Of a stretch of DNA of 64,000 bases, positions 8,484 to 16,759 are shown piece after piece. The position numbers and the translations under genes were made by a program. The notes under the pieces were generated by a model. It made no database searches and had not been told where the DNA came from. It saw only the letters and a program-made list of their open reading frames with translations. Source of the DNA: Sporosarcina sp. (GTDB taxonomy: Bacteria > Bacillota > Bacilli > Bacillales_A > Planococcaceae); NCBI RefSeq assembly GCF_029257255.1, contig NZ_JARICI010000009.1:1-64000 (forward strand). The letters are read 5' to 3'. Position 1 is the first letter of the stretch. Every line of letters begins with the position of its first letter.

Positions 8484-9139
8484 TAAATTGTCTTCCTCCT
8501 AGTTTTATTTCTAGACTTTTCAATACGGCCAAAAATTAAATCAGTTCCCACCGCTAAAATAATCGCCAAGATCGTTCCTGTAAAAATTAAGTACTTATTA
8601 TTAAATCCAATCCCTGATATGATCAGTCCGCCTAGCCCCCCGGCTCCAATTACGGCAGCCATCGTAACCCAGCTGATAATGTAAACCGACGTCACTCGAA
8701 TACCTGACATAATATAAGGCATCGCCAAAGGAAGTTCGATTTTAACCAAACTTTGAAATGCGCTATAGCCCATTCCTTTTGCTGATTCTACAACACCTGG
8801 ATCAATGGATTTTATGCCTGTATATGTATTGCGCAGTAAAGGGAGGAGCGAGTATAAAAACATGGCCGTAACAGCTGGTTTCATACCAATCCCAAGAATC
8901 GGAATCATAAGCGCCAGCATAGCAATCGTAGGTATCGTCTGGAATACATTGGCGATATTAAATACCAGACCTTTTAAAAAGTTGCTTTTAAAACGGGTTA
9001 ATAAAATAGCCAGGGGAATAGTGATAAGTATCCCTAATAGTAAACTGATCACAGACATAATCAGGTGTTGATAGGTATATTCTAAAATGGATATGTATCT
9101 TTCCTTCCAAAAATCCAGATAATCTACTATGAATCCCAT
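8483..9139 (-). CDS. opuCB: Glycine betaine/carnitine/choline ABC transporter permease (OpuCB-like)
   Basis: The 218-residue membrane protein is homologous to the second permease of the operon and has the same conserved loop (VESAKGMGYSAFQSLVKIELP). It follows the ATPase gene with no gap and precedes the binding protein, the standard OpuC order A-B-C-D. The C-terminus is very basic (RNKTRRKTI). Confidence 0.88.
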   Translation of the reverse strand: MGFIVDYLDFWKERYISILEYTYQHLIMSVISLLLGILITIPLAILLTRFKSNFLKGLVFNIANVFQTIPTIAMLALMIPILGIGMKPAVTAMFLYSLLPLLRNTYTGIKSIDPGVVESAKGMGYSAFQSLVKIELPLAMPYIMSGIRVTSVYIISWVTMAAVIGAGGLGGLIISGIGFNNKYLIFTGTILAIILAVGTDLIFGRIEKSRNKTRRKTI

Positions 9140-10261
9140 TTACATCTCACCGCGTTTCCCATAAAGAGAACGAAACGACTGAATAAAGTTCTTCATATCA
9201 ATCATTCCTAAAAAATTGTTCTCTTGATCAACAACCGGCATGTTTTGCATTTCCTGTTGCTCTAAGTGTTCAAAAATGTCATCTAAAGACTGATCAATCG
9301 ACAACGCCCGAACAGATGGATCTACAGCTTCTTCCAAACGTGTGAAATCCCCGCTCAGTAAAGCCTCCAATGAGAGTTGTCCTACCAATTTATTATTTAC
9401 ATTCACTACAGGATACGTGAAGCTTTTCTGCTCTAGCATTCTTTCGATTACCGATTCTCTTGATTCGGAAAGCCGGATAGCTTGCACCAGCGGATCAATG
9501 AAACTTGAAAGCAAAGGCATCGATTTAGAGTTTTCCAGTCGGTCTTCGCCAATAAACTCTCTGACAAAGTCATTGGCAGGATTCGTCAACAGTTCTGTCG
9601 GAGTTCCCTGCTGCACAATCTCTCCATCTTTCATTAAGATGATTTGATCTGCTATTTTAATTGCTTCATCCATATCATGCGTAACGAAGATGATGGTTTT
9701 TTGAATGTCCTTTTGCAAACGAACTAGTTCATTCTGCAGTTGCTCTCTGCTGATAGGATCCAATGCACTAAACGGTTCATCCATTAATATGGTGGATGGT
9801 TCTGCAGCTAACGCACGAATCACGCCGATTCTCTGCTGCTGCCCCCCGCTCAGTTCAGATGGGTAGCGTTTTTTAAATTGCTCCGGATCTAAATTGACCA
9901 TCTCTAGCAATTCGGTTACCCGCTCGTCTATTTTATTTTTATCCCATTTTAGTAGCCGCGGCACTGTCGCTACGTTGTCGTAGATGTTCATATGCGGAAA
10001 CAGCCCTATACTTTGAATCACATAACCCATTTGCCTACGTAATTCAATTGGATTAAATCCAGCAATATTTTTGCCGTCAATAAAAATTTCGCCTTCTGTA
10101 TGGTCAGTCAAGCGATTTAATAGCCTCATCGTCGTCGTCTTACCGCAACCGCTTGGACCAATTAAGACGTTTATTTTCCCGCTTTCAAACAGCAGATCGA
10201 TGTCTTTCAGTACATGAGACCCATCCTCATATACTTTATTTACTTTTTGCAGTTCTATCAT
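9140..10261 (-). CDS. opuCA: Osmoprotectant ABC transporter ATP-binding protein with CBS domains (OpuCA-like)
   Basis: The nucleotide-binding domain has Walker A GPSGCGKTT, signature LSGGQQQR and Walker B ILMDEPFSALD. A C-terminal pair of CBS domains (from about residue 250) contains YPVVNVNNKLVG and MPVVDQENNFLG. In OpuCA-type ATPases the CBS pair senses ionic strength or nucleotides. I prefer the ATG at 10261 (MIELQKVNKVYEDG), preceded by GAGAGGAA, over the GTG at 10273. It is the first gene of the five-gene operon. No clear promoter could be fixed in 10275-10400. Confidence 0.9.
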   Translation of the reverse strand: MIELQKVNKVYEDGSHVLKDIDLLFESGKINVLIGPSGCGKTTTMRLLNRLTDHTEGEIFIDGKNIAGFNPIELRRQMGYVIQSIGLFPHMNIYDNVATVPRLLKWDKNKIDERVTELLEMVNLDPEQFKKRYPSELSGGQQQRIGVIRALAAEPSTILMDEPFSALDPISREQLQNELVRLQKDIQKTIIFVTHDMDEAIKIADQIILMKDGEIVQQGTPTELLTNPANDFVREFIGEDRLENSKSMPLLSSFIDPLVQAIRLSESRESVIERMLEQKSFTYPVVNVNNKLVGQLSLEALLSGDFTRLEEAVDPSVRALSIDQSLDDIFEHLEQQEMQNMPVVDQENNFLGMIDMKNFIQSFRSLYGKRGEM

Positions 10262-10521
10262 ATTTCCTCTCACTTTCTCGAAGACAAGGTAGTTGTTCCT
10301 ATGTAATTACTTCAGTTTATTTATAGACACTTAGTTATACTAACAGATTTATTGTCTAATTTACAGGAATATTAAGAAAACATGTAAAATTGCCTGTGTA
10401 TAATATGATTTGAAAATTATGTAGAATTGCCCGGCGGACATACACTTTTAAACGATCTATACACAAATCAATTTAAGACATATTTCTGCTATAATAACCT
10501 AAAACAATCAGGAGGCAACCC

Positions 10522-12267
10522 ATGCAACTACTAGCTTTGTTAGAAGATTCATCAGCATTCACACAACTCAAACGCCACTTTAATCGATTCAATCCTTTGA
10601 AGGTATTGGCGGTGGATCAGTTCGAAATTCGTCACTCCAATTTCCTGGCATGGCTATTAGATGCAAAGGGAAACCATCAATTAGGGGACTTTTTCATTCG
10701 GAAGTTATTGACCAAGACATTTTTGAATCCTGCAAATTCTGAGGAAGAAGATAAACTGTCCAACTATGATTTGAAGTCTTTTGTGCGTATGCATTTTCAG
10801 GATTTGGAAGTGTATAAGGAGCTCCAGACGAACAATGGCAAACGTATTGACTTGCTTGCTGTTTCGCCCAGGAATAAGCTAGTGGTTCTCATTGAAAATA
10901 AATTTCATTCGACAGAGTCTGAAGGTCAGCTGGAAGAGTACATAGAGTTCGCGAAAGCAACCTATCCCGCTTATCAAATTGTCCCGATTTTCTTGACGCT
11001 GCAAAATGAAGTGCCAACGCATGAAGATTATTTGATGCTCGGTTACGACGATTTATTGGATGTCTTGGATACCCTGCTGCAGACACAGAAATCGTATATG
11101 AATCAGCAGATCTACGACTTCCTTTGCTACTACAATGAAATCTTAACGGATATATTGGAAGATGATGAGGATCTGAATGAGCTGGCTCTGACCGTCTTCC
11201 GTGATCATCAGGATGCGGTAAAATGTCTGCAAGCATCAGCGAAGAAACCTGTGGATGATCCATATTTATTTGATCTATATTTGGAGAACAGGCAGACCAT
11301 CGACTTCATCATACGAGTTGGAGACAGCTTAATGCTTGAGGCATTCAAGGAATTTGTTCAGACAAAAGAATGGCCGGAACAGTTATCCAATGTCCATTTC
11401 AAACGACCTTCCTTTGTGGAAAGTGACTGGCATGGCGTTTATTCAGCTGAAGATTTGCGGGAGAATTGGTGGCTTAATGAAGGGTTTATTGCTTGGTTCG
11501 AACGGATCGGTGAACGCTTGAAACTAACTGTGGAGGTAGGACCGCTGCATCAGGAAAAGCGCGAGCCATTGCTGCGTTCACTTGAGGCAGCTGGTATTCC
11601 GATACGTCCTTCTGCTTTTGAGGAAGGGAAGAAATACACGAGTATCTATACTTCTTTTATTGAACCAGTAAATTGGGACACGAAAGAAGCGATCCGTTCT
11701 GCAATGGGGGCTTTATACAAAGAACAAAGTTATCAACAGCTGGCGGAACAAATAAAAACTGCTTTAGGTTTATCCACAGTGGATAACTCGCAGAAACCTT
11801 CTTCCCCAGCTGTCGTCATGCAAGATTCTTTTACAGCGTTCATGAAATCCATCGAATGTAAGTCCGCTCATTATGCATCTCATAAAAGAACACCAAATTT
11901 CGTAGAGACTGAATGGACACAACTTGCAGGTAGTTTTCCAGTAACGAAAACATACTGGCTTGGATATCCATTAATTGCATGGTTCGAAAAGACCTCTAAG
12001 GGACTGCGTTTATTTGTGGAAGTAGGCCCCGTGGAACCTCATGCTAAACGAGTGGAGTTACTGAAGACTTTAGAAGCTGAAGGGATAGTAATACGTGCTT
12101 TGGCATTCGAGGAAGGTCGTAAATATACGAAAATCTTCTCTGAGCTGGTTCAGGTTGAGGATTGGAAAGATGCCGTTCGTGTGATGGATTCTATGAAGTC
12201 ACTGTATACCGGCCCAGCGTACCAAGGTTTGAAAAACAAGATTTATCGTGCGGTTAAATCATTATAG
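10522..12267 (+). CDS. PD-(D/E)XK nuclease superfamily protein (PDDEXK_4) with duplicated C-terminal domain
   Basis: The N-terminal part matches the PDDEXK_4 type: EIRHSNFLAWLLD near residue 35, RIDLLAV with D110, and ENK at residues 125-127, which together supply the nuclease-type Asp and Glu-x-Lys. From about residue 285 two copies of one domain follow. Each has a FIAWFE/LIAWFE motif, a VEVGP motif, and AFEEGKKYT/AFEEGRKYT. The second copy ends at the C-terminus (residue 581). AGGAGG lies 8 nt before the ATG. It is a single gene divergent from opuC. A defence or DNA-repair role is possible but not shown. Confidence 0.75.
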   Translation: MQLLALLEDSSAFTQLKRHFNRFNPLKVLAVDQFEIRHSNFLAWLLDAKGNHQLGDFFIRKLLTKTFLNPANSEEEDKLSNYDLKSFVRMHFQDLEVYKELQTNNGKRIDLLAVSPRNKLVVLIENKFHSTESEGQLEEYIEFAKATYPAYQIVPIFLTLQNEVPTHEDYLMLGYDDLLDVLDTLLQTQKSYMNQQIYDFLCYYNEILTDILEDDEDLNELALTVFRDHQDAVKCLQASAKKPVDDPYLFDLYLENRQTIDFIIRVGDSLMLEAFKEFVQTKEWPEQLSNVHFKRPSFVESDWHGVYSAEDLRENWWLNEGFIAWFERIGERLKLTVEVGPLHQEKREPLLRSLEAAGIPIRPSAFEEGKKYTSIYTSFIEPVNWDTKEAIRSAMGALYKEQSYQQLAEQIKTALGLSTVDNSQKPSSPAVVMQDSFTAFMKSIECKSAHYASHKRTPNFVETEWTQLAGSFPVTKTYWLGYPLIAWFEKTSKGLRLFVEVGPVEPHAKRVELLKTLEAEGIVIRALAFEEGRKYTKIFSELVQVEDWKDAVRVMDSMKSLYTGPAYQGLKNKIYRAVKSL

Positions 12268-12278
12268 GCGTTATTGAT

Positions 12279-12324
12279 GGTGCCTGTGCGTAAAACATTC
12301 ATGTTTGTTTCGCACACAGGCACC
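12279..12324. repeat. Short class A element, 46 bp form
   Basis: GGTGCCTGTGCG and CGCACACAGGCACC flank one core module (AAACATTCATGTTTGTTT). It equals the 82 bp copies minus one 36 bp segment. It lies just after the nuclease-like gene and 5 nt before the stop of the convergent membrane protein gene, where it may act as a two-way terminator. Confidence 0.9.
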
Positions 12325-12328
12325 ACTG

Positions 12329-13324
12329 CTATTTTTTCCTGCCTTTCAACTTCTCCGGCTCCTGCTGAACTTCTTTTCCCTTCCTGAGTTTCTTCACAAA
12401 CGCCCATCCGACAAATAAAGAAACCGTGAGCAAGGAGAGATACATAAAAAACTCATAATAAGAAGACGTGTGGACGACGTCAATTAAGGATGTGCCGCGG
12501 ACAAAAATATCGTAGGGGTCCGCGTTGCGGTATGCGATCGGTAGGGTGTCCCCGATCTCGTATTGACCATACGTATTACTCGTCACTTCTCGCATAACCT
12601 GAACGATTTGTCCCGCCTGGTCTCTGAAGGAAACAATCAGCTCATAGAACGATTCTCCACGTCTGGTGTAAGAGATATCCTCTGACATGTCTATAATCAG
12701 TGCTTCCGTCTCTGTTTTACCGAAAGGCAGTACTTTGCGAATCAAATTCATGACGAAACGCCCCGAAATCACCAGAAAGATCAGGCCTATAGCGACTGCA
12801 ATTCGCCAGCCTGTTCTTTTTCCATCTCTCTTTCTTTTGCCTTTCTTTCTTCGTTTGCGCTTCTGTTTCGCCTGCCGTTTGGGAGATTTCTTTTTCTCCA
12901 GACGGTTTATTGTGGGTATGTAAAAGATAATTCCAACGAAGCAGCCGAAAGTAAGGAGAACGAGGAAAAAAATAGCGGTCAGGTGGAAAAAGCTGTCGGC
13001 CACGATATCACGCACTGTGGAAAAGCCAGAAGACCCTGCTGAATATCCGCTGAACGTATCGCCTATTTCGATGTCCTCTATTTGACTTTTGGAAACGCGG
13101 TTGAGGCTGCGCGTACCTTCCCCATCGGGCAATTCCGTCCACACGTAATAGTCAGGAGCCGTGAACAAACCTTTTGCCGCGGTCTTTTCAGCGACGAATG
13201 CATTCGACGGCTCAGTTGAAAACAGGTCGTATTCTTCTATATAAGATGCCGCCAGTGCCCATGTCACCAGACCAAGTAGTAACGTACCAACCGCCACCAA
13301 CGCCAATTCTTTTACAGTTTCCAT
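12329..13324 (-). CDS. DUF3592-like membrane protein
   Basis: The 331-residue protein has membrane segments at about residues 8-27, 113-138 and 172-192 and one near 290-310. A very basic cytoplasmic linker (KKKSPKRQAKQKRKRRKK) follows the second. Between the third and fourth segments lies a beta-rich domain with TYGQYEIGDTLPIAYRNADPYD, typical of DUF3592. The function is unknown. No neighbour suggests a partner. The gene stands alone and its 3' end faces a short class A repeat. Confidence 0.6.
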   Translation of the reverse strand: METVKELALVAVGTLLLGLVTWALAASYIEEYDLFSTEPSNAFVAEKTAAKGLFTAPDYYVWTELPDGEGTRSLNRVSKSQIEDIEIGDTFSGYSAGSSGFSTVRDIVADSFFHLTAIFFLVLLTFGCFVGIIFYIPTINRLEKKKSPKRQAKQKRKRRKKGKRKRDGKRTGWRIAVAIGLIFLVISGRFVMNLIRKVLPFGKTETEALIIDMSEDISYTRRGESFYELIVSFRDQAGQIVQVMREVTSNTYGQYEIGDTLPIAYRNADPYDIFVRGTSLIDVVHTSSYYEFFMYLSLLTVSLFVGWAFVKKLRKGKEVQQEPEKLKGRKK

Positions 13325-13525
13325 ATTTTCACTCCCAATATCATGTCTGACAACACCTTATCGGAAACAGCGACAAATTAACAGATACCAAAATAGCTAG
13401 TTTTCAAAATAGTCTTGGATTACCACAAAATTTTATAGTTAGGATCATCACAAAAAATCCTCTGACCTATGAAGATGGTTGAGGATTTGCAGGAGTTTAT
13501 TCAGGCCGGGATATATTTTTACTGG

Positions 13526-13618
13526 TTATAAACCTAATTCTGCTTTCATATTTCGGATACGCTCTATCGTCAACCCTGTTGCTTTCATCACTGTTTTGAC
13601 ATCTAGGGATCTAACCTC
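13526..13618 (-). pseudogene. Possible remnant of an Rpn-type nuclease C-terminus
   Basis: A 30-residue open tail, SLDVKTVMKATGLTIERIR then NMKAELGL and a stop, has no start. It resembles the C-terminal helix motif (G-x-x-x-x-x-V-x-x-x-TGL) of the intact Rpn protein at 19601-20587. The rest of the stretch 13330-13720 holds no other supportable gene. Assignment from so short a piece is tentative. Confidence 0.3.
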
Positions 13619-13718
13619 TCATCCTTCCAGTGCTTCTTAAGCTTTGCTATCTAACGCAAAATCTATTTTCATGTACAAAAATGAAGTTTCCTTGTTTATT
13701 GAAACCGGACGTTCAAAT

Positions 13719-13780
13719 AAAAAATATCTGGTCAACGCATTCATTCGAAACATTTCCGAATGATGCGTTGACCAGATATC
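13719..13780 (-). terminator. Long-stem terminator after the DD-carboxypeptidase gene
   Basis: ATATCTGGTCAACGCAT followed by TCATTCG pairs with CGAATGA-TGCGTTGACCAGATAT. The stem is about 23 bp with one bulge and an 8-nt loop. On the minus strand it is followed by ATTTTTTATTT. It lies 27 nt past the stop of the gene at 13807-14712. The stem is unusually long for a simple terminator. Confidence 0.75.
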
Positions 13781-13806
13781 TTTAGATGTAAGCAGTATTT
13801 TTCCGT

Positions 13807-14712
13807 TTATTTCTTGCCTGCTTCCGCAAACAATTTTAGCGTATCCTTCCTCTGTGCATAATCCGGATTACTGATGTTTTTCAGAGGCGCACCCATGACG
13901 ATCGTGATATATTCGCGGTCCCCTATCATCCCGAGCGTCGCCCAGCATTGCCCGGCTTCATACGTCGTGCCTGATTTACCACCGATGATTTGAAAACCGT
14001 TTTGATTCGAATTATCCAATGAAGTGAGCACTGTCGATTTCAGCAAAACGCCTTGCGGATGATCCGCAGTGAATGTCGTCTGAAACTCCCTTTTAGTGAA
14101 GATGGCTCTGAAATTGTTGTTGTCGAGTGCATAGTCCACCAGTTTCGCCATGTCGACAGCGGTGGTGAATTGATTTTTATCATGAAGACCTTCGGGATTC
14201 GTAAAATGCGTGTTTTTCATTCCGATTTCGGCTGCTTTGTCGTTCATCATCTTCACAAAGTTTTCCACACTGCCTCCTGCATGGATCGCCAACGAGTTCG
14301 CCGCTTCACCGCCTGAATTCAGGATAGTACCGTACAGAAGATCCCGATAGGTCACGGATTCTCCGCTGTAAAAGCCAGCCATCGAAGCGTTCGCCGCGAC
14401 CATTTCGCGATAGGTGTCTAGATTCACAGGAGCAACCGTAGCCAGATCATCAATATGTTCCAGTGCAACAATCGTTGTCATGATTTTAGTGAGCGATGCC
14501 GGGTATGCTTCTGACTGCGAATTCTTTTCATACGCCACTTTTTCCGTACCCCGTTCAGCCATGTATATAAATTGGCTCGTATATTCATCTTCATCGAAAA
14601 AGTTAAAAAGTTCCTTAAAATTAATGTCTATTTTCCCCTCTGCCTGCAGGAAGAAAAATAATACCACAATTAGGAATACTGCAAACTTCAAAAACCTCAT
14701 CAACCATCTCAT
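13807..14712 (-). CDS. Serine-type D-alanyl-D-alanine carboxypeptidase
   Basis: The 301-residue protein is an S11-type penicillin-binding DD-carboxypeptidase that trims peptidoglycan pentapeptides. An N-terminal hydrophobic segment (about residues 7-23) serves as signal or anchor. The catalytic SxxK is SLTK (about residues 72-75) and the KTG-type box is KSGTT (about 248). The usual SxN triad reads SGG within NSGGEAANSLA, so the Asn is replaced or shifted. No C-terminal amphipathic PBP5-like domain is present. It is monocistronic, with a long-stem terminator downstream. Confidence 0.88.
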   Translation of the reverse strand: MRWLMRFLKFAVFLIVVLFFFLQAEGKIDINFKELFNFFDEDEYTSQFIYMAERGTEKVAYEKNSQSEAYPASLTKIMTTIVALEHIDDLATVAPVNLDTYREMVAANASMAGFYSGESVTYRDLLYGTILNSGGEAANSLAIHAGGSVENFVKMMNDKAAEIGMKNTHFTNPEGLHDKNQFTTAVDMAKLVDYALDNNNFRAIFTKREFQTTFTADHPQGVLLKSTVLTSLDNSNQNGFQIIGGKSGTTYEAGQCWATLGMIGDREYITIVMGAPLKNISNPDYAQRKDTLKLFAEAGKK

Positions 14713-14817
14713 ACCTGATCTACCTTCCCTTACTTCTTTTTCTTCTTATTATAAGTATAGAAGAAATGAATGAAGAAATACGCAGGAAAGGTATGAAGAT
14801 TTTCTTAACAATTAGTA

Positions 14818-14873
14818 TGTCTGCGCCATAAACAATTCAGAATAGTGTTGGAGTTGTGTGCTACACAGGCACC
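14818..14873. repeat. Class B element with decayed left end
   Basis: The core AACAATTCAGAATAGT and right end GTGTGCTACACAGGCACC are intact. The left end reads GTCTGCGCC instead of GGTGCCTGTGCGCC. It is the only class B copy within the class A territory. It lies upstream of the DD-carboxypeptidase gene and downstream of the GNAT gene. Confidence 0.75.
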
Positions 14874-14939
14874 CTATGATAGAAGCGAATGCATCTCTTG
14901 CGCGGTTAAACGTCTGATCACTTAGCTCAGCCTTCCCCC

Positions 14940-15392
14940 TTACAAATCCTGCGACAGCCGGATCATATCTCTGCACTGCATACCGTTTTCAAAAATCCCC
15001 TCTGCATAATGCCTGATGAAAAAGTCTCTGTCGACACCGATTATTCGAAAACCACATTTCTGATAGAGCGCCAGTTGCCCGATACTCGAATTACCCGTCC
15101 CAATCTCCAGCGTTTTATATCCTTTTGACTTCGAATGGGCAATTGCCGCCAGCACTAACCTTTTCCCGATTCCTTCGCCCTGTCTATCTTCTGCAACCGC
15201 AATATTCACAAGCTCCACCGTGCCAGGTCTCGTTGGCAGCAGGACAAATACGCCAATGATTGCTTCACCATCTTCAGCGACAAAACATGTTCCTCTTTTC
15301 ATATAATCATCTACAATATGCCGGGAAGGATCAGCCGATAATAACAATTCATTCGGTGGATTTTCATTTGTATACAACTCTCTTATTTTCAT
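14940..15392 (-). CDS. GNAT family N-acetyltransferase
   Basis: The 150-residue protein has the acetyl-CoA-binding motif A (VAEDRQGEGIGKRL, about residues 70-83) and a terminal YQKCGFRIIGVDRDFF strand typical of GNAT enzymes. The substrate is unknown. Its ATG overlaps the stop of the truncated phosphatase gene upstream, which suggests the two were once an operon. Confidence 0.85.
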   Translation of the reverse strand: MKIRELYTNENPPNELLLSADPSRHIVDDYMKRGTCFVAEDGEAIIGVFVLLPTRPGTVELVNIAVAEDRQGEGIGKRLVLAAIAHSKSKGYKTLEIGTGNSSIGQLALYQKCGFRIIGVDRDFFIRHYAEGIFENGMQCRDMIRLSQDL

Positions 15393-15670
15393 ATCGTTCT
15401 ACCCCACACTCTGCTGACTTCTTTCAAGTCCGTATCTTTAAACAACAACTTATAGATATCCGGCATATCAAGCTCTTTCCAGAACTCAAAATCGTATGTT
15501 TCATCAAAGTAATTCATCATTAGCACCATAACATTGCCGTGCGCTCCTATCACAATGTTCTTACCTTTATATGTTTCCAGCACCTCAAACAGCGCGGGCA
15601 CCGCACGTTTTTGTGCCATAATATTGGATTCCCCGCCTTTCCAGGAAACAGCAGGGTTTTCCCTTGTTAA
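15389..15670 (-). pseudogene. Histidine phosphatase family protein, N-terminally truncated
   Basis: The remaining frame reads ENPAVSWKGGESNIMAQKR, then VIGAHGNVMVLMMNYF and a C-terminal domain. This matches the second half of phosphoglycerate-mutase-like phosphatases, including the late catalytic His in GAHGN. The N-terminal RHGE motif and the first half are missing. The break coincides with the end of a class A repeat at 15671. The apparent start (MNVCYTG) lies inside that repeat. Confidence 0.8.
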
Positions 15671-15752
15671 GGTGCCTGTGTAGCAAACATTCATGAAAGT
15701 TTAAACAAACGTGAATGTTTAAACACTCACGTTTGTTTCACGCACAGGCACC
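15671..15752. repeat. Class A element, full 82 bp form
   Basis: GGTGCCTGTGTAG at the left and CACGCACAGGCACC at the right bracket AACATTCATGAAAGTTTAAAC and its inverted partners. It abuts the truncated histidine phosphatase gene, so insertion or recombination at this element probably removed the 5' half of that gene. Confidence 0.9.
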
Positions 15753-15832
15753 GTTTCAAAGCAACTTTCCCGAACAAAATTCGTTTACATATAAATAATA
15801 GAACTTATTAAATCTGGAAAAGAGGACAAATT

Positions 15833-16312
15833 ATGAGTATGACACGGAAAAGAATCGTGATCTTGTTTATTGTGGTATTACTCGCCTTTGTATTAGTCAG
15901 GGCATTCAAAAAAGATTTATGGAAATCAAATGAAGCGCTGCTGCAACAAGAAGTAGTCAACATTGGAGATTCCCCCGAATCTGTGAATTTAGCCGATGTC
16001 ACCCCGTTTAAATGGGATCTCGTCTATTCTTTTGATCCGTATACATCACTGGATCAAATCTACGAAACTGTCGGATACAAGTGGGACAGAATCAGTGAAA
16101 CAGTGAGCGAAGGTATGGATCAGCTAGTTTTCATGAAGGACGGTAAAGTGGTCTGCTATGTATATGGATATCCTGCGAATAACGGATACGGCATTCATTT
16201 TACGGACGGCAGCCGCACCGGGTCATCGCCTGCTTCCGTACTCCATGCACATGATGATTTAACTTTTCAGGTAGACAGGTCAAATGAGTATTATTATCTG
16301 ATGAAGAACTGA
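15833..16312 (+). CDS. Hypothetical membrane-anchored protein
   Basis: The 159-residue protein has one N-terminal membrane anchor (about residues 8-25, after a basic MSMTRKR) and a predicted extracellular domain from residue 30 to the C-terminus. The soluble part has mixed charge, with FKWDLVYSFDPYTS and an aromatic-rich segment, and no cysteines that suggest a fold. The start at 15833 has AGAGG upstream. I do not recognise the family. It precedes a small membrane protein gene in the same direction. Confidence 0.65.
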   Translation: MSMTRKRIVILFIVVLLAFVLVRAFKKDLWKSNEALLQQEVVNIGDSPESVNLADVTPFKWDLVYSFDPYTSLDQIYETVGYKWDRISETVSEGMDQLVFMKDGKVVCYVYGYPANNGYGIHFTDGSRTGSSPASVLHAHDDLTFQVDRSNEYYYLMKN

Positions 16313-16377
16313 ACGAACGCGCTGTCCATCCATGATATTTTCATGATTGCCCGCCATATATGAAACGAGGTGAAGTT

Positions 16378-16548
16378 ATGGGAGTTTGGTATTTCTTACT
16401 ATTATTTGCAGGTTTATTTCTAGTAGTCTCAGGTATAATGAAAAACAAAAAATGGAGCTTGATCATCCTAGGAGTGGCATGTATTTCATTATCCTGTTTA
16501 TGTTTTCACCGGGAAGTGACGAGATCATTTCAAATCTGTTTAATTTGA
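16378..16548 (+). CDS. Small two-segment membrane protein
   Basis: The ATG at 16378 is preceded by GAGGTGAAG and is preferred over an upstream in-frame ATG at 16360. The 56-residue product has two hydrophobic helices (VWYFLLLFAGLFLVVSG and WSLIILGVACISLSCLC) with a KNKK turn. The function is unknown. It follows the anchored hypothetical protein by 65 nt. Confidence 0.55.
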   Translation: MGVWYFLLLFAGLFLVVSGIMKNKKWSLIILGVACISLSCLCFHREVTRSFQICLI

Positions 16549-16556
16549 ATTAACAA

Positions 16557-16655
16557 GGTGCCTAGATTCATCACAACGCCTGATCATATATATTCGTAAT
16601 TACTCAAACAAACGTGAATGTTCAAACTTTCATGTTTGTTTGGCGCACAGGCACC
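16557..16655. repeat. Degenerate class A element
   Basis: The left end is GGTGCCT and then diverges. The right half, CAAACAAACGTGAATGTTCAAAC to GGCGCACAGGCACC, is well kept. The left core looks replaced by unrelated sequence (about 16565-16603). It lies between the small membrane protein and the antiporter gene. Confidence 0.75.
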
Positions 16656-16759
16656 TCACCTAAGTGATTCCTTTTTATATTCCGTTATAATGGGTATGTA
16701 TGTAACGTGACTTGAAATACTAGGAAGAATACTCGAAGGAAACAGGAGCGAATAAAACA

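Noticed and set aside
11768-11785. TTATCCACAGTGGATAA, two overlapping DnaA-box-like sequences
   Set aside because: It lies within the coding frame of the nuclease-like gene as a single palindrome, without an AT-rich region, dnaA, dnaN or further boxes, so an origin is not supported.
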